Assembly (NCBI GenBank): GCA_013399305.1
Contig: VXAI01000067.1
Coordinates: forward strand, 987,490 to 1,051,489
Origin: Rostratula benghalensis
Lineage: Eukaryota > Chordata > Aves > Charadriiformes > Rostratulidae
DNA: 64,000 nt
Reading direction: 5' to 3'
Positions 24,601 through 39,600 of this stretch are shown here, piece by piece. The notes under the pieces were generated by a model. It had not been told where the DNA came from, searched no databases, and was given only the letters and a program-made list of their open reading frames with translations. The first letter of the stretch is position 1; every line of letters starts with the position of its first letter. The position numbers and the translations under genes are program-made.

Positions 24601-27600
24601 AAGAGCAGTCTGATAAAACAGACCACAGCTTTGCTTTTCCAGGGAAATCTCTCTGTATCTTGTGTGGCCTGTGGCATATTTCCAGACCTTCTTACAAGAG
24701 ATGGTGAAGGTCTAGGTTTTAGTTGTACGCTCTAGAGATGCTGATGGACAGGACAGGAGGGACTGCTCTGGAATCTGTTGTATGCAGTTTAATGAGTTTG
24801 TACATATTTATGTTTTGGGGCTGAATGTATATAATTTCTGTCAGGTGTTTTTTATGTGTTTGGGGTTTTTGAAGCATATTTTAAAGACATTTATATCTTC
24901 TTCATAGCAATCTGCAGACATTCCTGTGGGGATGGATTTTGCTCTAGACCAAACATGTGCACGTGCCCAAATGGTCAGATAGCCCCCTCCTGTGGTTCAA
25001 AATCAAGTAAGTATTTCTTCTGTATCTTTGACATTGCTCTTGTGAGTCTGTGAACCTACTAAGGTATGTAAGATAGTTCAGTGGTCAGTATTTAAGACAA
25101 ATAACGTCTGAGTCACCAGATGTACTTTCACCACAGGAAAGAAAGTGTAGCCTCCTATGATGAAATGGGAGAATGACTCAGAGACTAGCTATTGGGGACA
25201 CTCTTTCTGCCAAATTAAAACCAAATTACTTTTATTGGAAGGTATATTTATTTGCTGGTTTGGAACACTAATTCCAATCTTCCTTGCTTTCTGCAAAATG
25301 CTCCATCTCTATTCATCGTTAGACATGCACACATGCACAACACAGAAGTTGTAACGATAAAGAGATGACTGTTAACAGTTGGCTTTGTAATTCTACACTC
25401 ATTTTAGCTGTTACTAAGCCAGACACTGTGCTGTATTTTACATAAATAGGCTGAAAAATGTTATAGTATTTCCTTGGCAGGCTTATTACATATCTTCTGG
25501 ATCTAATATTGCTGGCCTTATTCAGGTGATATTTCTGTAGGTGCAAATGGTTTGGAAACGAAACTTTTCAGAGAGCTGACTCTTCCTAGAAATCTTTGTC
25601 TTTCAGGTTTTCAAGGAAGGTTCCCCAGGTCCAGAAAAAAAAAAAAAAAGTAAAACTAAATTAATTCAACAAATGAGACATCTCAAAAGCTAAACATGGG
25701 GAAAGTATCTGATACAAAGTAGGATTTTGCTTGAGACAGTATCTCAGTCGATACCTGAGATGCCAGCTGTAATCTCCACTCCATTCTCATTTTGCCATGG
25801 TGCTTGTCTCTTAGAATGTAGAAGATTTAGGATTTTTGATATAAAATGTGAAGTTTCTGGGAAAAATTGTGGGGGAAACTGGTTCCCACAAATGCCCATA
25901 ACTATCTGGGCAACATATTAACTGAAGTTATTGGAGGATGCACTCAGCTGAGGTCCATAATATTATGCAAAATGGTCATCCTTTTCATTCTGAATATCTT
26001 TTCAGATTCATTGTGCGATCTGCTTTGCCCCTGTGTTATTTATCTTGCCATTTATTTTTTCTTTCCTAATTGGTAAGGAGTTTTTCCACAAAATTGACCA
26101 CTTCAGCTTGTGGCTTTAGCATCTTTTTCATGCAGTAACAGTGGAAAAACAATAACAACCATGGAATGCAATGGAATGGCATGTACTAAAATAGTAAATA
26201 TTGTTCTTTGTAGTTCAACCCCTTTCTCAGGCTCCTGTGATGTCTCTTAGGGAGAGGCCAGCGTGAGGAGGGTTTGGAGCTCCCAGAGAGTGCTGCAAAG
26301 AGGCGGGGTGCAGAGTATCAAGCGTGTGTGGTGGTTTTTCCCTGCCTCGCTTTGCAGCTATTGTTTTACCAGGTGCATATGCCTTAATCCTGTAAGCCAG
26401 TGAAGGAAAGTATGACCTTCTCTCGGGTGCCCTTCAGGATACAGACCTACATCTGTTATATGTGTTGGCACCTTTGTAAAAGACAGGAATGAGCGGGCCT
26501 TAGTATTACCTTTTTTTTTTTTTCTTAGGTCACACTGAAGTATATTATGAGTCAAGACTTAAAAGAAAAATAGAGTATGAGTAAAGTTACAGTTCTTCTG
26601 TTGAATAATTTCTGAAATATTCTGCCATTGATCTCCATAGTTCTAGCTTCCATCGGAGATGAAATAGATAAATGGGTGCAAAAGTACTTTACTACAGTTT
26701 TTAATCAAGAAGCTTCTAAAGCCTATGTGACATAGCTATTTTGGTTGTTATTTGCCTCTCCTGGATATGAAAATTCTAGCAATAATAAACTTTAATCAGT
26801 GCTCACATTATGCTCCTTAAATTGCTACATAGATTTACCCACTTTTAAGTGTTACTTTTCTGTATACAGTATAACACTTTACAAATAGAATTAGCAGTTG
26901 GCATAAAAAGATGTTGTTTGTCTTGTTTAATTGGTGCAATAATTTAAGATATTTTCTGTGCATATAGTCGGGTCACTTTTATTTATCAAAAGAAACCATT
27001 TCTAAAGGGAAAAGTGTCTTGAGTTGTTGTGGAGAGAAAAGACTTTACTGCCACTGTGTCCTCTTGTGTAATAATGTTTATGACCCAGCACCTCATTAGG
27101 ACTTATAGAGCATGTACTTTCTGTAAGTCATTTGATCTGTTGGCACTGTAGACAAAATTCATGAATACGCATTTACACAATAGTCCACAATGACTTAGAT
27201 CTGCTATTAGGAAAAAAAGTAAACATAAACATAAAAAATACTGTTTGATATCAAAAGGTTACTGTCAGTTTCCATTAGTAACAGTTCATATTTTGTCAGA
27301 ATATGCATTCATAAAACCTTATTTTTATTATATGTTTTAACAAATAAGAAATAAATAAGGTAAATAATACAAGTATGTTACATCCAAAATGCAAACAACA
27401 AATATGAGTGAAATACCATGATTTCTCAGGATTAAATGTGTGATCTCTGATATGAGATGTGTCTGAGTTGTCTTTTGGATGCTTTAAGCTATGTCTGTCT
27501 TTAGTACCTAAGAAATCAGTTGTGGGCACGGGTTTTATAACATGGAGAACAACAGGCAGGAACTGAATTCCTGGTAGCACTTACAGACTGAGTTGTCTGC

Positions 27601-30600
27601 TGGAATCAAGTAATTAATGCAGATTGGAAAGTGTGTGGATTGGAAAGCAAAGCTTTCAAGTTTCCTTCTTATGCAGGTCAGTTGATGGGACTTCTCTGGT
27701 TACAGGTCAATTTTAGGAATTTGATTTGTGGTTGTAAAGATCAACCAGTGGTTTTCTCAGCATAGATTTTCATGACATCAGTGAACTTGCTGGTGGAATA
27801 GTGGTTATTTCTGTGTAATTAGTGAATTTTTGGGCATGCTTATGGTAGGCTTGGAGATAAGATTGCCAGGTGTGGAGGCATCCTCCTTGATGGTTCTAAT
27901 GTGTGGGTGGCTCTGAGGTTGCAGGGGGGCTGTCCTACACCTTGTGTTGCCACAGCTCTGCGGTGGCTGCTCCACTGCATCCCCTGGGTCTGCTGCTCCC
28001 CCTCATGGCTGCTTGGTGCTGCCAACACCATCCTGCCATGTTGTTGGAGTTGCTGCTGTGCCCCTGTGGGAGCCAGGGGGCAAGTGAAGAGGAGGAGGGT
28101 CTCTCCTTCACCATCAGGCACCCCCAGCTGTTCCCAGGGTCAGGTGAGTCTCTGAGCTCAGACAGTGGTTTGGCTTCCAACCTCTTTTAGTCAGAAGGGC
28201 TTGGGCCGGCCTGGACAGGGAAGGCATTTTCTGACAGGGCTGTCTCTGAAGGGAGGGAGCTGTGGCAGGGGCAGCAGGAGCTGTGGGGTAGTGTGGGAGA
28301 TGTCTGTTTGATGGCAGTAAAACCTGGAGCTCAGCCCCTTCCCTTGAACCCTGCTGCTCTCAGAGGTGTTAAAAGGTTTTGATTTTTAAACGCTTCCAGA
28401 GTTTTCAAGGCTGCTGTGGGTTTTCTCGGCACGCCCCGCAGGGCTGCAGGCCCGTGTCCCATCCCGGCACTAGCTGCCATCTCTCCCCTGAGTCAGTCAC
28501 TCGACAGAGAAAGCACACTGAGCATCTGGGATGCGATGAGGCTGTCATTCCTTGTTTACAGCTCCTGGCAGGCAAAGCCCTGCGTCATGCAGGGCCGGGG
28601 TTGGGAGCATTTCCTCGGCAGTGGCACAGGGAGAGGAGAGGCAGCCTTTCTCCCCGGTGCCCGCTGGCTGGCCCTGCAGGCCACCCTCGGCCAGCAGTGT
28701 TGGGTGAGCGGCTCCCCCAGCTCTCTCACCTGAGGCTTGCAGACCCTCACGTCTTTTTGGTTTGGGATGGCAGAGCAAACAGCGTGCATGCTACCTTTCG
28801 GCTGCTTGGTGAGCTCCCAAATGTTCTGTGAGCGGTTGTGGTGTGATCATGTTCTTGGCGCGATGAAATCTTTACTCAGTTTTGCTTAGCATTTATTAAG
28901 AAAGGCAGGACCTTGTTATACTTAGGCGTGCAAGTTCTTGTTTCATGTTGATAAACAAGGCAAACATTGCCCACGCACAAAGGGCCTGTGGATGTGTTTG
29001 GTCTCGATGGCTCTTTTGCAGATTTATAAAGCCATGTTCCTGCAGTAATTCCTGTCTTGACCTCAGAAGTTTCCAGCCCAGATTGTTTACAAATTGGATG
29101 CCAAAGAGTACTATAATTGATTAAAAGCAATAATTTATTAATGTTGTTAACATTTCCTGTGCATACTGAGATAAAGCAAAGCTATATGCGTTGCTTTACC
29201 AGCCTTCTGGTAATTCCTGTGCTTTTTCCTTGAGTTTGTCAGTGTGATACCTTGGAATAGGTTATTTCATTTACTGGAATATCTATGCTGACAGTAATGG
29301 AATTGTTGATGTAGCTAAGAAAAGAGTCTCTGGACCTGCATTAATATGCTACTTTTAAAAAATGCAATCTTAAAATCATAATCTGAGCTCCAGGCAGCCT
29401 TCGCATATGTTTCTATAAACTTTTGGAAAGGTAACTTTTCAGAATAGTCTGTATGATTTTGGAAATGCTATTTTCAATATTCCCTCAAAAGAGAGCAGAA
29501 AATAAATAATTAGCTTTCCAATTTTATGTCACTGATTTTCTTGCATGGTAATAAGGAAGAAAGCTCACAGATTTGAGTGGCTTACTTTAATATAGATGTC
29601 TGGGTGTCCCAGCAGTCTCCCATAATGATTTTTATTTAAAAAGGAGGAAGAAATATTTTACCTTGGAAAAGTTCCTTTAAGAAGCAGTAAGACAAATTAT
29701 GGAAACTTTGTGTGTGTGTTATGTGTAAAACCACTCCTTATCCCAAAATGGGGAAATATACTTTACTTTTACTTGAACAAATAATATGAAAATCATCATA
29801 TAAGCTACTGTTAACCTTTTTATCTCAAATGTAGTTCAAACTATTTAAATGGCTTTGGTCTTCATGTGGGAATGGAAATTAGCTCTTGGCATAGCTTGCT
29901 CTAATTGAAATCAGTTTGTGGTTTTTAAGTTCCTTCCCTGCTTGACAGATGATATCATTTCCTATGCTTTTTGTAATCCCCTCTGTTTTTCTAAGATTGT
30001 ATAAAGCTAAGTTGAACCACACATTTTAAAGTAACTATACACCTTTTTCTGACCTACTTAGGACATTGTCCAACAATTTTCACCAGATATTCACTCTGTA
30101 TGTGCAGACAATTTTACTTTTTGGTAAGGAATGTTAGTACATTTTTGTTGCCTGAAGTACGTCCAAAGTAGAACAAAGATGTATCGTAACTAATAGGCAC
30201 ATAAGAAATGGAAGATACAGTTTTTACTTTTGTAATTGAAGAATTAAGAGCACTAACGTTGTAAATGCTAAATTGTTTTAAATCCTTTCTCCAACTGCAC
30301 GTTTAATTTCTGTTCTGTGGATTCATATTGCTATAGAAGGCAATACAGTTAAAATTATTATTTCTACTTGAAAACAAAAAGAAAATTCCATTCACATACT
30401 TCTGAACTGTAAAAAGCTACATGATGCTCAAGGGCTTTGTGCAACAGGAAAAATTCAGTGGTTGGCACAGCACCTGTTCGCAACAGGCTCTGGCGGGACA
30501 TGCAATTTCTATTTTTCAGTCCTGAGTATTTCAGACAGTGTGGTGTAGGTATCTAGTGCTCCATCACAGTTTGCTGAAATGCTGATCTGACCGTAATCCT

Positions 30601-33600
30601 ATCTGGGGAGGAGCCTTTCATGTGGTTCCTGTTAAGAGGGAAAACATTCCCTGGCTGCTTACTGGAGTGCCTGCCCTGGACCACAGCTGTGTCAGACAGT
30701 GAGACCTGTAAGGAGGACGTCATTTTGGGAGGCTTGCCCACTTCTCTATGCCTGATGTAGATCTTAACATGCTTTAAGTTGTTCCTAACCTCTAGTTAAA
30801 AAATATATTTGTCCTTATTACTAGAAAAATGCAACACAAGCTTTTACACTTTGCTGGCTTGGGACTTAAGTGGCATGTTAATCATTATAAATGGTGGTGC
30901 TTTGGCTGAGGAGAGTGTGCTGCTGCTGCCCTGCCTCGGCTCCCTATAGGGGAAGGTGTTGGCTGTGAGGAGATGCTGGCTATGAGCTCTGCAGCACCCA
31001 AGCACAGCAGCTGGCAGTAGCTTTACCTGGAGATGGGCTGAGCCTACAGATGCTATACAGAAAGAAGTCCGTCTATAATTTTACCTTTTCATGCAAGAAG
31101 TCCTATCTGGGCAGATCAGCTTCTGGTGTTGCGTCTTGGCAGAACCAGGCTGTCTTCAGGACAGCTTCCCTTTAATACTCCCCTCCCCTATTGCCTAGAT
31201 GATAAGACTCCTTTCTTATTGATGGTCTTTCTTCATGATTGCAAACTAGGAGACAAGTTCTGTGGATTTACGAATAAGAGTGGTATCAAGTTCCTGCACT
31301 ATGTTCTATATTCCTTAGGAACCATAAATCAGTATTGGTTTCTGTACTGCCATTTTAAGTATCTGCCTTAAAATATGCATCATTGGTTTCTAACACTGGT
31401 TCATAGAATCAATCCCTAAAAAAATAGCTCTGAGCAGCCAGTTAAGTGTTTCTGAACAGTTCGGTTTAACTGAAGAAAAAATATATTTTTTTTTTACTTT
31501 CAAGTACAACACTGTAACATCCGGTGCATGAATGGAGGTAGCTGCAGTGATGATCATTGCCTCTGTCAGAAGGGATATACAGGAACACACTGTGGACAGC
31601 GTAAGTATGCTTTTGTTCATGTAAGGACTTCATACAGCTAAGTAATTCTGGGATGTGTGGACTGGGCACCCCTTAGCACTAAATTTTAGCTGACGTTGAG
31701 CTTGTTTCTGATGAGGTACGGTGGAATTTTACAGGAAAACACATGACTTTGTAATGAATGCTGAGTGAGTTCTTTCTGATCAGGACTATTAAAATAAACA
31801 TCATGTGAATTCATAATAATTGGATATAACTCGATCCTGTAATTCTCACACTACCGTAATTCCCATTGACCTCCAAGGCTTTCCACTCACTAGAGAAATA
31901 GGCCATACATTTAGAATTTACATGGGATTCAGTTTTCAGGGATTTTTGGACAAAATTAAGCTTTTTAATACAAAGCCTTGTTTTAATTTCAGGGGTTTCC
32001 TTCGGACTTAGCTAGTATGCTTTAGGAATTTTGCTCATTTTGGTGTTGTCTTATTAGAGTTGATTGACATATTTTTTTATTTCCTCAATCAATCCTGAGC
32101 CAACTGCATTCCTGGATCCGTTGGTCGAAATCTCTCCCAAACCGACTCTGGTGGTCTCTTGCTCTTTTTGGTTGGAATGTTGTGAAGAAACTCAAATAAG
32201 GATGTAGACACTGCTTTTAACTAAGGCTGTCATCTTGCTATCTAGTGAACTATTGGTCTGACAGAGAAAATGTGTTTAGCTCATTTAATGAAAACCTTTT
32301 GTGTTCTGTCAAAATCAATGGCACACTTTATGTGAACTTCAGTTGGACCAGGAATTTACCCTAATAATCTGGAAGAGGATCACATGATGAAAGGATTAAG
32401 AATTGTATATCTGCCTTCTCTGTGAAATATCAAGTGGATAAAAGAGGATAAATGGAAACCTTTTTACTGAAGTGAACAGCAAAGAATAACATTATTTAAT
32501 GAGAATCAAATCATATTTAAAAGCCCCTTTTTCATGTCAATGTTATATTTTATGATTATTTTTGAGAGGAACTGCTTTTGGAGCTTTTTATGAGGAAAAC
32601 TGGATTCTGAATCTAGTGACAGCATCATACAGGGGAAGAATTTCTTGGATTAGTCAAACTAGATGTTGATTACACTTTGCTCTCCTAGTTGATAGCATGA
32701 ATTATTTAACATCATCAAACAGCCTTTTAATACTAGGTTGTTTTTCTGTTGTGGTGGAAGAACAAATACATTTTAAAATTTGCTTCTGAATAGGGAATAT
32801 TTAGAGGATTTAGAGATGAAATTTTCTTCAGCACCTTCTGTGTGCAATCTCTACTGTTTCAGCTTTTTGGAAATTTGATAGAGATGGTATTTTGAAGTTA
32901 AGGAATTGGTGAGCCATTCCAAAGAGAATGGCTCTGAGAGGTCAGAAAAGCTGTGATTGTTGCTGTGTTTATATTATGCTCCCTTGAAAACAAGAACTCA
33001 TGATGCTAACAAGGCCAGGAAATAGGAGAAGATCCTCAGTAGATTCTGGAAAATGAGGTATCCTGTCCTATTTAACCATTTTTATCAGTTTATCTAAGCT
33101 GGTCAAGTACACACCTCTATGTCTTTCTGCAAATAGCTTAATGAATGAAGATTACTTTTGCTTTCCCTCTGATACAGCTGTTTGTGAAAATGGATGTCTA
33201 AATGGAGGGAGATGCGTGGCTCCAAACCGATGTGCTTGCACATATGGCTTTACTGGACCCCAGTGTGAAAGAGGTATGTGCCCTAAAAAAAAAGTGGGGA
33301 AAATAATGGTGTTCTAACTTGCTTAATAGTAACGTAAAAATAGCTAAATAGTAATATGAAATAAAATATTTAGATAGTAATCTTTTATTGCTCTCTATGA
33401 ATAAGTTAAAATAGAATTAATGTAGAATGCAACATAAGGAAGCTTTACTGAAAGGAAAACTGTTATTGTTAATCTCAAGCCTGAAAATAAATTTTAAGTA
33501 GCATTTTCAGCAATATGTGTGCTTTGTAAGGATAGATGCCAGGATAAAACACATGTGCAACTGATTAAGGCCTTTCTGTTTTTTTACTTTTTTGCTATGA

Positions 33601-36600
33601 AAATACTCCAGTGGAAGAGGTGGCAAATATAAAAAAAAATTGATAAGGGCTTTTTACTCAAACTACAGATTCTAAGTCATCAGAGAAGCTCTTTGTATCT
33701 CTCATACAATTGCTTACCAATGATAAGCATAATCTTGCTTCTGTCTTTGACATGTTTTGTTTCGGCAGAGTTTATTCAGTTGGTTTTTTCCAGTCCCATT
33801 TTGTACAGTTTTATTGTTATATATTTTAGCTTTTTATTTGTGTATTGACAGTGATAGCTGGTTCCCCATGAAATTACAGCTATACCAACTGTCTTATCTG
33901 GTATAAGGATTTTTTTTCAGGGTTATTAAGCCAACTTAATGGTTTGAGAGAGATTATAGTGAACAATGTGCAGGTATAATCGCTCTATTGAATTTTGTGA
34001 TACTAAAAATAAAACATTTTCATTTGCTGTCAGCCATCAATTTCTCTGTTAAGTTGGAAATTCATACATAATACTCATACAATAGATTGTGTTACATATC
34101 TATGAACCTGGGACAGAATACACATTAATAATTGGATTTTGGACTTGCATGTAGGAGATGTGCTCTAGCACATGAAATTTCTGTCAGTGAGTGTGTCAGG
34201 TGATCACCGCTGTTGGTGCTGCACCTGCAGGAATGGTTGGCTTTTTTGTATCGGCAGGGTAAGTGGGTGATGCAGAACAGCAAGTCTTAGTAGACCAAAA
34301 CTTTTTGTTCTGTGCTAGAGCAGATGGCAGGATGAAAGAGTTATTTCCTGCACTCCTTACAGCAGATGAAATTGCTTTGTTGGCACTGTGTCTTGCCCAT
34401 TGTCCACTCTGATGTAAAATCAGTTCAAACTGAGGGTGAAGTTTTTCTGAAGATTGAAAAGTAGCTCTGTTCTGAGTCTTGGGATCTTACTGCTGGAGAG
34501 GAGTAAGAATAATGGACAATCAGGTTAAAAATCCTAAGTTTGAGGAGAGTAAAGGTTTTCTAGGTAAAAATTTACTGAATATTACTGCAAAGGGTTTGAA
34601 TTTCAAGAAGTTACTCCATAGGTGAAGGGTATGAGCCTTCAGTCCAGTGAGGAGGTGTAAAGTGCAAGTTCAGAAGAAGATTGTTCAATGGTGCTTTAGC
34701 GTCACCTGATCTGGAGCCAGTTTGACTTTACCTCATTAGGGCAAGTATCAAGGCTGAAGCCTACAAACAGCTTACACAGTCCTTCATGGCTCCTGCCATG
34801 TGTTGGGCGGAGTGAGAAAGTAGTGACACAGAGCCGTCTGAGCCAACTCATGCTGTCATGCAATCCCATGCATATTAGTGAGTACAACTGAGATGGAAAT
34901 CTGTAACTTACATGCCTCATCTATAAGCAGTTTTTACTTAGAAACGTGTACGTGCTTCTATAGTTATCAATAAAAGAGAAAGCAGTCATTAATGAGCTGT
35001 AGTACTTCTGGCTAATGCTCCAGATTTGAGGCCAAATGATAGTCATATCTTCCTAGAAAACCTCTGAAATTTGGCTTCTTTCACAGAGATGTCCTGCAAT
35101 CTCTCTACCTAGCTGAGCTAATATGTTCCTCTCCTCTAAAAAGGGTGTGGTGAGTTTTGGTCCTGTAATCACATTATGCCATCAGAAAAAATTTTTCGGA
35201 AGATAACTAGATAACTTTTCAAGCATATACTAATGCTAGTCTTAGAATAACTTGCATTGTTCAGCACGTGCACCTGTGTGGTCATTAGGGAGTTGTCTGG
35301 CTGCATATGATTTTGCACATCTGTCAGCTAAGTAAGAGGTCCATATTTTGAGTCTAGTTTTGGAAAGTTATGTGAATTTGTGACACTCCCTGGTGGGCTT
35401 CTGATGTGTATATGGCTGGATGTTATCCAGCAAATTGACAAGATTCGTGCCTTGTGGACTAAAACAGTGTCTTTATTAGACAAAAAAGCTGGGGGTTGGG
35501 GGAGGGGAAGGGCAAAAAGAGAAAAAAGAAAATTACTGAAGAGTAATGGTCTCTTAAACTGTCACATTTCTTGGGTAAGCAGGAGAGGCACATTGTTTTG
35601 AAAACACAATTTCTGGCTATAAATGTAATGTGAAGTGATACGGTTTTGTGGCATGCACGTTCTCCATCTGTTTGGCTGTGCTTTGACTTCTGGGTTATGC
35701 CATGCCACAAGCTAACAGTGATGTAAGTAATTTACTGCTGCGTATCACGCAGTGCATTTCTCTACAAGCACCAACTAATACTAACAGTCACAGAGTGTTT
35801 GTGGCACGTATGTCACAGACCAAAGAATATTCCAGCCTTTACTGCATATGTCATATCTTAGAAGTCTCTTGAATAAAACAATGTTGACGCAACCAGATTC
35901 ATGCAGGCTATTCCAATAATCTGATATGGAAAACAATTAAAATGTTGCAGGTCGTTGTAGCAAAGTTAGAGCCAGTTTCTTAGATCCAGAGGCAAGCTGT
36001 GTAGTTCTGTGTCTACTGTTTTAAGTAGTTTTCTATACACTTGGTCCATATTTGTAATACAGATTACCCTGATTGGTATTACCTCAGTAAATGCTGACCA
36101 TATGGTTGTTAATGAAGGTCTACAAGACTTTTGTGTAGGTCAGTTGCTTCAAATACATGCACAATATATTTGCACACATGCACAAAGGGCTTTATCTGCT
36201 GGAAGGCCTGCTGCTTTCACAGTGCAGCAAACTCCATCACATTTATGTCACGAGTATGTTTATGTATTTATTCAGTCATTCTTTGAGAGGGTAGTAGCAG
36301 ATGTATGATTAGCGCCCAGGCTGTTGTGTATGGTGTTTGGCACCTTTCCAGAGTGGGGGAAGCCTCCTGGGTGTACTGTCAAGAATATGCAGGTGTATCA
36401 TCAGTGCAGCAGACCTGGCTTTTCTGTGGGATAACATTCGTCAAAAAGGTGAACTTGACATAAGCTAAACAGTAAAAGTGTATTGGGGTTGGAAGTGCTT
36501 CCTACAGCAATTTAAGACACATTTAAAATACATAATCCAGAAAGGAAAATATTTCATGGATATTGGCTCAGATCAAATTTGAACTTCAAGGATTCCTTTT

Positions 36601-39600
36601 GGAAGGTGTTGAGTTCTCTGGCTGCAATCCAGTGATGGGCTTTGACATGCATTTAAATTCAAACCTGAGATGTCAATATGCTTAAAATTATGCAAGTGCT
36701 TAAGGGCCTTACTGGATTTTGGCCCAAGCTTTCAGAGTCAGTTAAGATCCGAGAGGTGCACTCAGCTTTTAGCATATCACCTCCTCATATCATTAATGAA
36801 AAGAAATCACAGGTACCAGAAGATGAAGATGCAAGCAAAGCAAAGTTTCTTCTTCTGGTTAAAAACTGGATGCCATCTTTATGCCATTCGAGTTTTAATG
36901 CTGAATAACCTGAGTGAGTTACAGATTCTGCAGTTCCTTTTAGGGTGGCTGAAGAGTTTGAGACCAGAGACTTAGCTTATGTTCCCCTGAGGATGATTCA
37001 GAACATTGACAGCTCTTTTTATTGTCTATAAAAGAGCCTAGGGGATTTAGCTGAGTACTAGAGTTGCCCACATTTGGGTCATGTGAAAACATGCTTCTGT
37101 CATGCACTTTATTAAAAGTCCAGAGGAAAAAGTAATGTTAGAAGCTCAGTGATCAGGCATCCCTATCAGATTTGGTAGAACTCTCTCCTCCAAATTTGTG
37201 CATAGAAGCTTTCTTGACTCTTTGAATCTGTTTGTCTTTGGACATTTGGATGATTATACTCAAAGAGAATGACTTCTATATAATATAAAAATGAACATTT
37301 TTATTATCCTTGTATTGCAAAAATGCAATGAAACGTGCTTTTCTGTTTCTGTCTGGATCCATTTAGAGGAACACAGTGGAAGCTTAGAATGTGTTACAGC
37401 CCTGTTTGTTTATTTGAATGCTTGTGACAACATCAGGGGCTCAATCCTGCTGCATTTTGGAGTTTTGCCACTCACTTTGCATAGGAGCAGAATTGGGCCT
37501 GATGGAGTTCAAATATTAAAACCGTACCACGTGTGTTTTGTTTTTTTCTGGACTCAGAATATGCGCAAGTGATTGCTTTTTCTTCAAACAGAGTCGTTTC
37601 TGTACTGCTCTCTTCATGGCAGGAATTTTTGCATAATTTTTAATTATATTTGGCCATTATTAAAAGTTCCCAGAATTAATGCCATATGTAAAAATATCTT
37701 TCCCAGAGCCTCTATGTGAAAGTGCAGCCGCTTAAAGTGGTCGAGAGTAGTGTAGTGCTGTGTATATTTTTTTCTTTCTAAATATTACAACGGGTAGAAT
37801 GTTTTCACAAAGAGGACACTGCACCCCTTAGTGTGCCCCGTCTCTGGTATTTAGTCTAAATGGAAAGTAAATAACAAAGTGTAGATAGCAGTAAAAGTAT
37901 GTTCCCAAAGCCTTATGTTGCATTTAAAGTAGTATTGCAGCATATGGTAGCTGGCAAACATTTGAATAAACTTGATTTCTGTAGCTGTCTTCCAAGAAAC
38001 ACATCTGTTGACATAGACATGTAGTTTCTGCAGCCCGGTAACATGAATGCATGTACAGTATTATAGCAGCAAACTAAAGGATGGCTAAGCTTGGAAGCCT
38101 GCAATAAGGACTCTTGCACACACTATTTTTCCCCTGAAAAATGATGAAAAATGCCTTCATGCTGAAGATAAGTATATTCAGAAACAGAATGATATTTTTA
38201 CTGCATTCAAAATAATTTTACTACATGTTGCCACCCTTTATGTCTTTCAGTTTTTAAACAAAAATTCAGTGTCAGCGTGTTGGGTTATCTTTTCTATAAA
38301 AGAGATTGAAATCAATGGATGAGGAGTTTTCAAGTTTTAAAATTGAGGTGCAGCCTTAGTGTGCATCTTAATGGTGGAGACGTCAGCCTCTGCAGAGTAA
38401 CTATGTGCAATTTAAGATGGTTTATAATACTTAGTAATATAATCAATAAATCTCTGGATCAGAACTTGGTACTAAGTTCAGATGCCAGAAAGCATTTTTA
38501 GGATCTTGTGTATGTGAAGGCTTTTATCTGTTGTTCTGCTCCTTGCAAGTACACCCTATAACCAGTCATACATTGCTTGCTCTGCATCTCAAAATATCAC
38601 ATAGCAAGTTTTAAAATATTTTTTCAGATACATGCTTAAAGCTTAATCAAGATCCATACATGATTCAGTACATAAGGGTTTAGGTCTCTTGTGAGATGTG
38701 AGGGTTCCAACTTTTGTTCACGAAGCTGAACATTTACATTTTGTTCCAAATTGAGTTTTGATTTCAGTCAAACAAATCCAAATCCAAAGTTTTCATTCAA
38801 CTATTTGGCAAACTTTTCTGTATTTCCACACCTTCTTGATTGGCTGCGAAGGGCTCTGACCTTTAGATGCGCAGTAAGGTATTATTTGGACTTTGTTTTG
38901 ATTTGATATTAGTTGTAGCACGGAAAGAGATGCATACAAATTTAATTGCAAATTGAACTGTCCATATTTTGGTATAAATAATAATACAAATGTTTGAATG
39001 TAATAACTGCCTTGTAAGCTGTAAGATTAGATTCTTGCATGTAGGACATTGAAGGGACTCTTGCTACAATCACCGAGATCGTTCTCCAGGTACTGCAGAC
39101 AGCTTAGTTCTTGAACCTGATGCCTGCTTCCAGCCTGCAGCATGTGACAGCCATGCAAGAAATTCAGTTCTGCTTTCATTGCTGACAGCGGCTGAACCTT
39201 GCGCTGGCTTTGCTCATGCATGGTACTTGCAATCTGCCCTGTAGTGTCTTAAGAAGTGAAGAGCGGCGGCCTGTGCTTTCATCAAGAGGTTCTGTTGGAG
39301 TTCCATGCACAAAGAGATGTCTACATTTGTTTGGCTATAGGACATTATGGTAATACAGATAGGATGTTCATATACACAGTGCAGGCTGTTGAAAGATACA
39401 ACTTCTCTGAATGGCTCTCGCAGCCGGATCTGAGCTCTGTGGAGCTGCAGGGAGAACCGGGAAGAATCTGTCTCGTGTTGTATCATGAAAGTCAGATGGG
39501 GGTTTTTTGTGCGCGTGGAAAGATTGGGTCAGGTTTTATCGATTTTCGTTGTCATTGCAGCACGGTGTTGCATTTGAGGCTTTCAGAATGAGCATCTTCA

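Noticed and set aside
28379..28831. 150-codon open frame in the GC-rich block of intron 3
   Set aside because: Composition-driven; the peptide matches no family I know, and several overlapping frames are also open.
9511..33273. FBN2 or FBN3 instead of FBN1
   Set aside because: The RASRAKRRG propeptide, HDALKG, N64-A65 in the FUN domain and the [15 protein letters not shown] stretch fit fibrillin-1 better than the paralogues I recall.
39256..39591. 111-codon plus-strand open frame in intron 5
   Set aside because: No recognisable domain or fibrillin cysteine spacing, and nothing else supports a gene.
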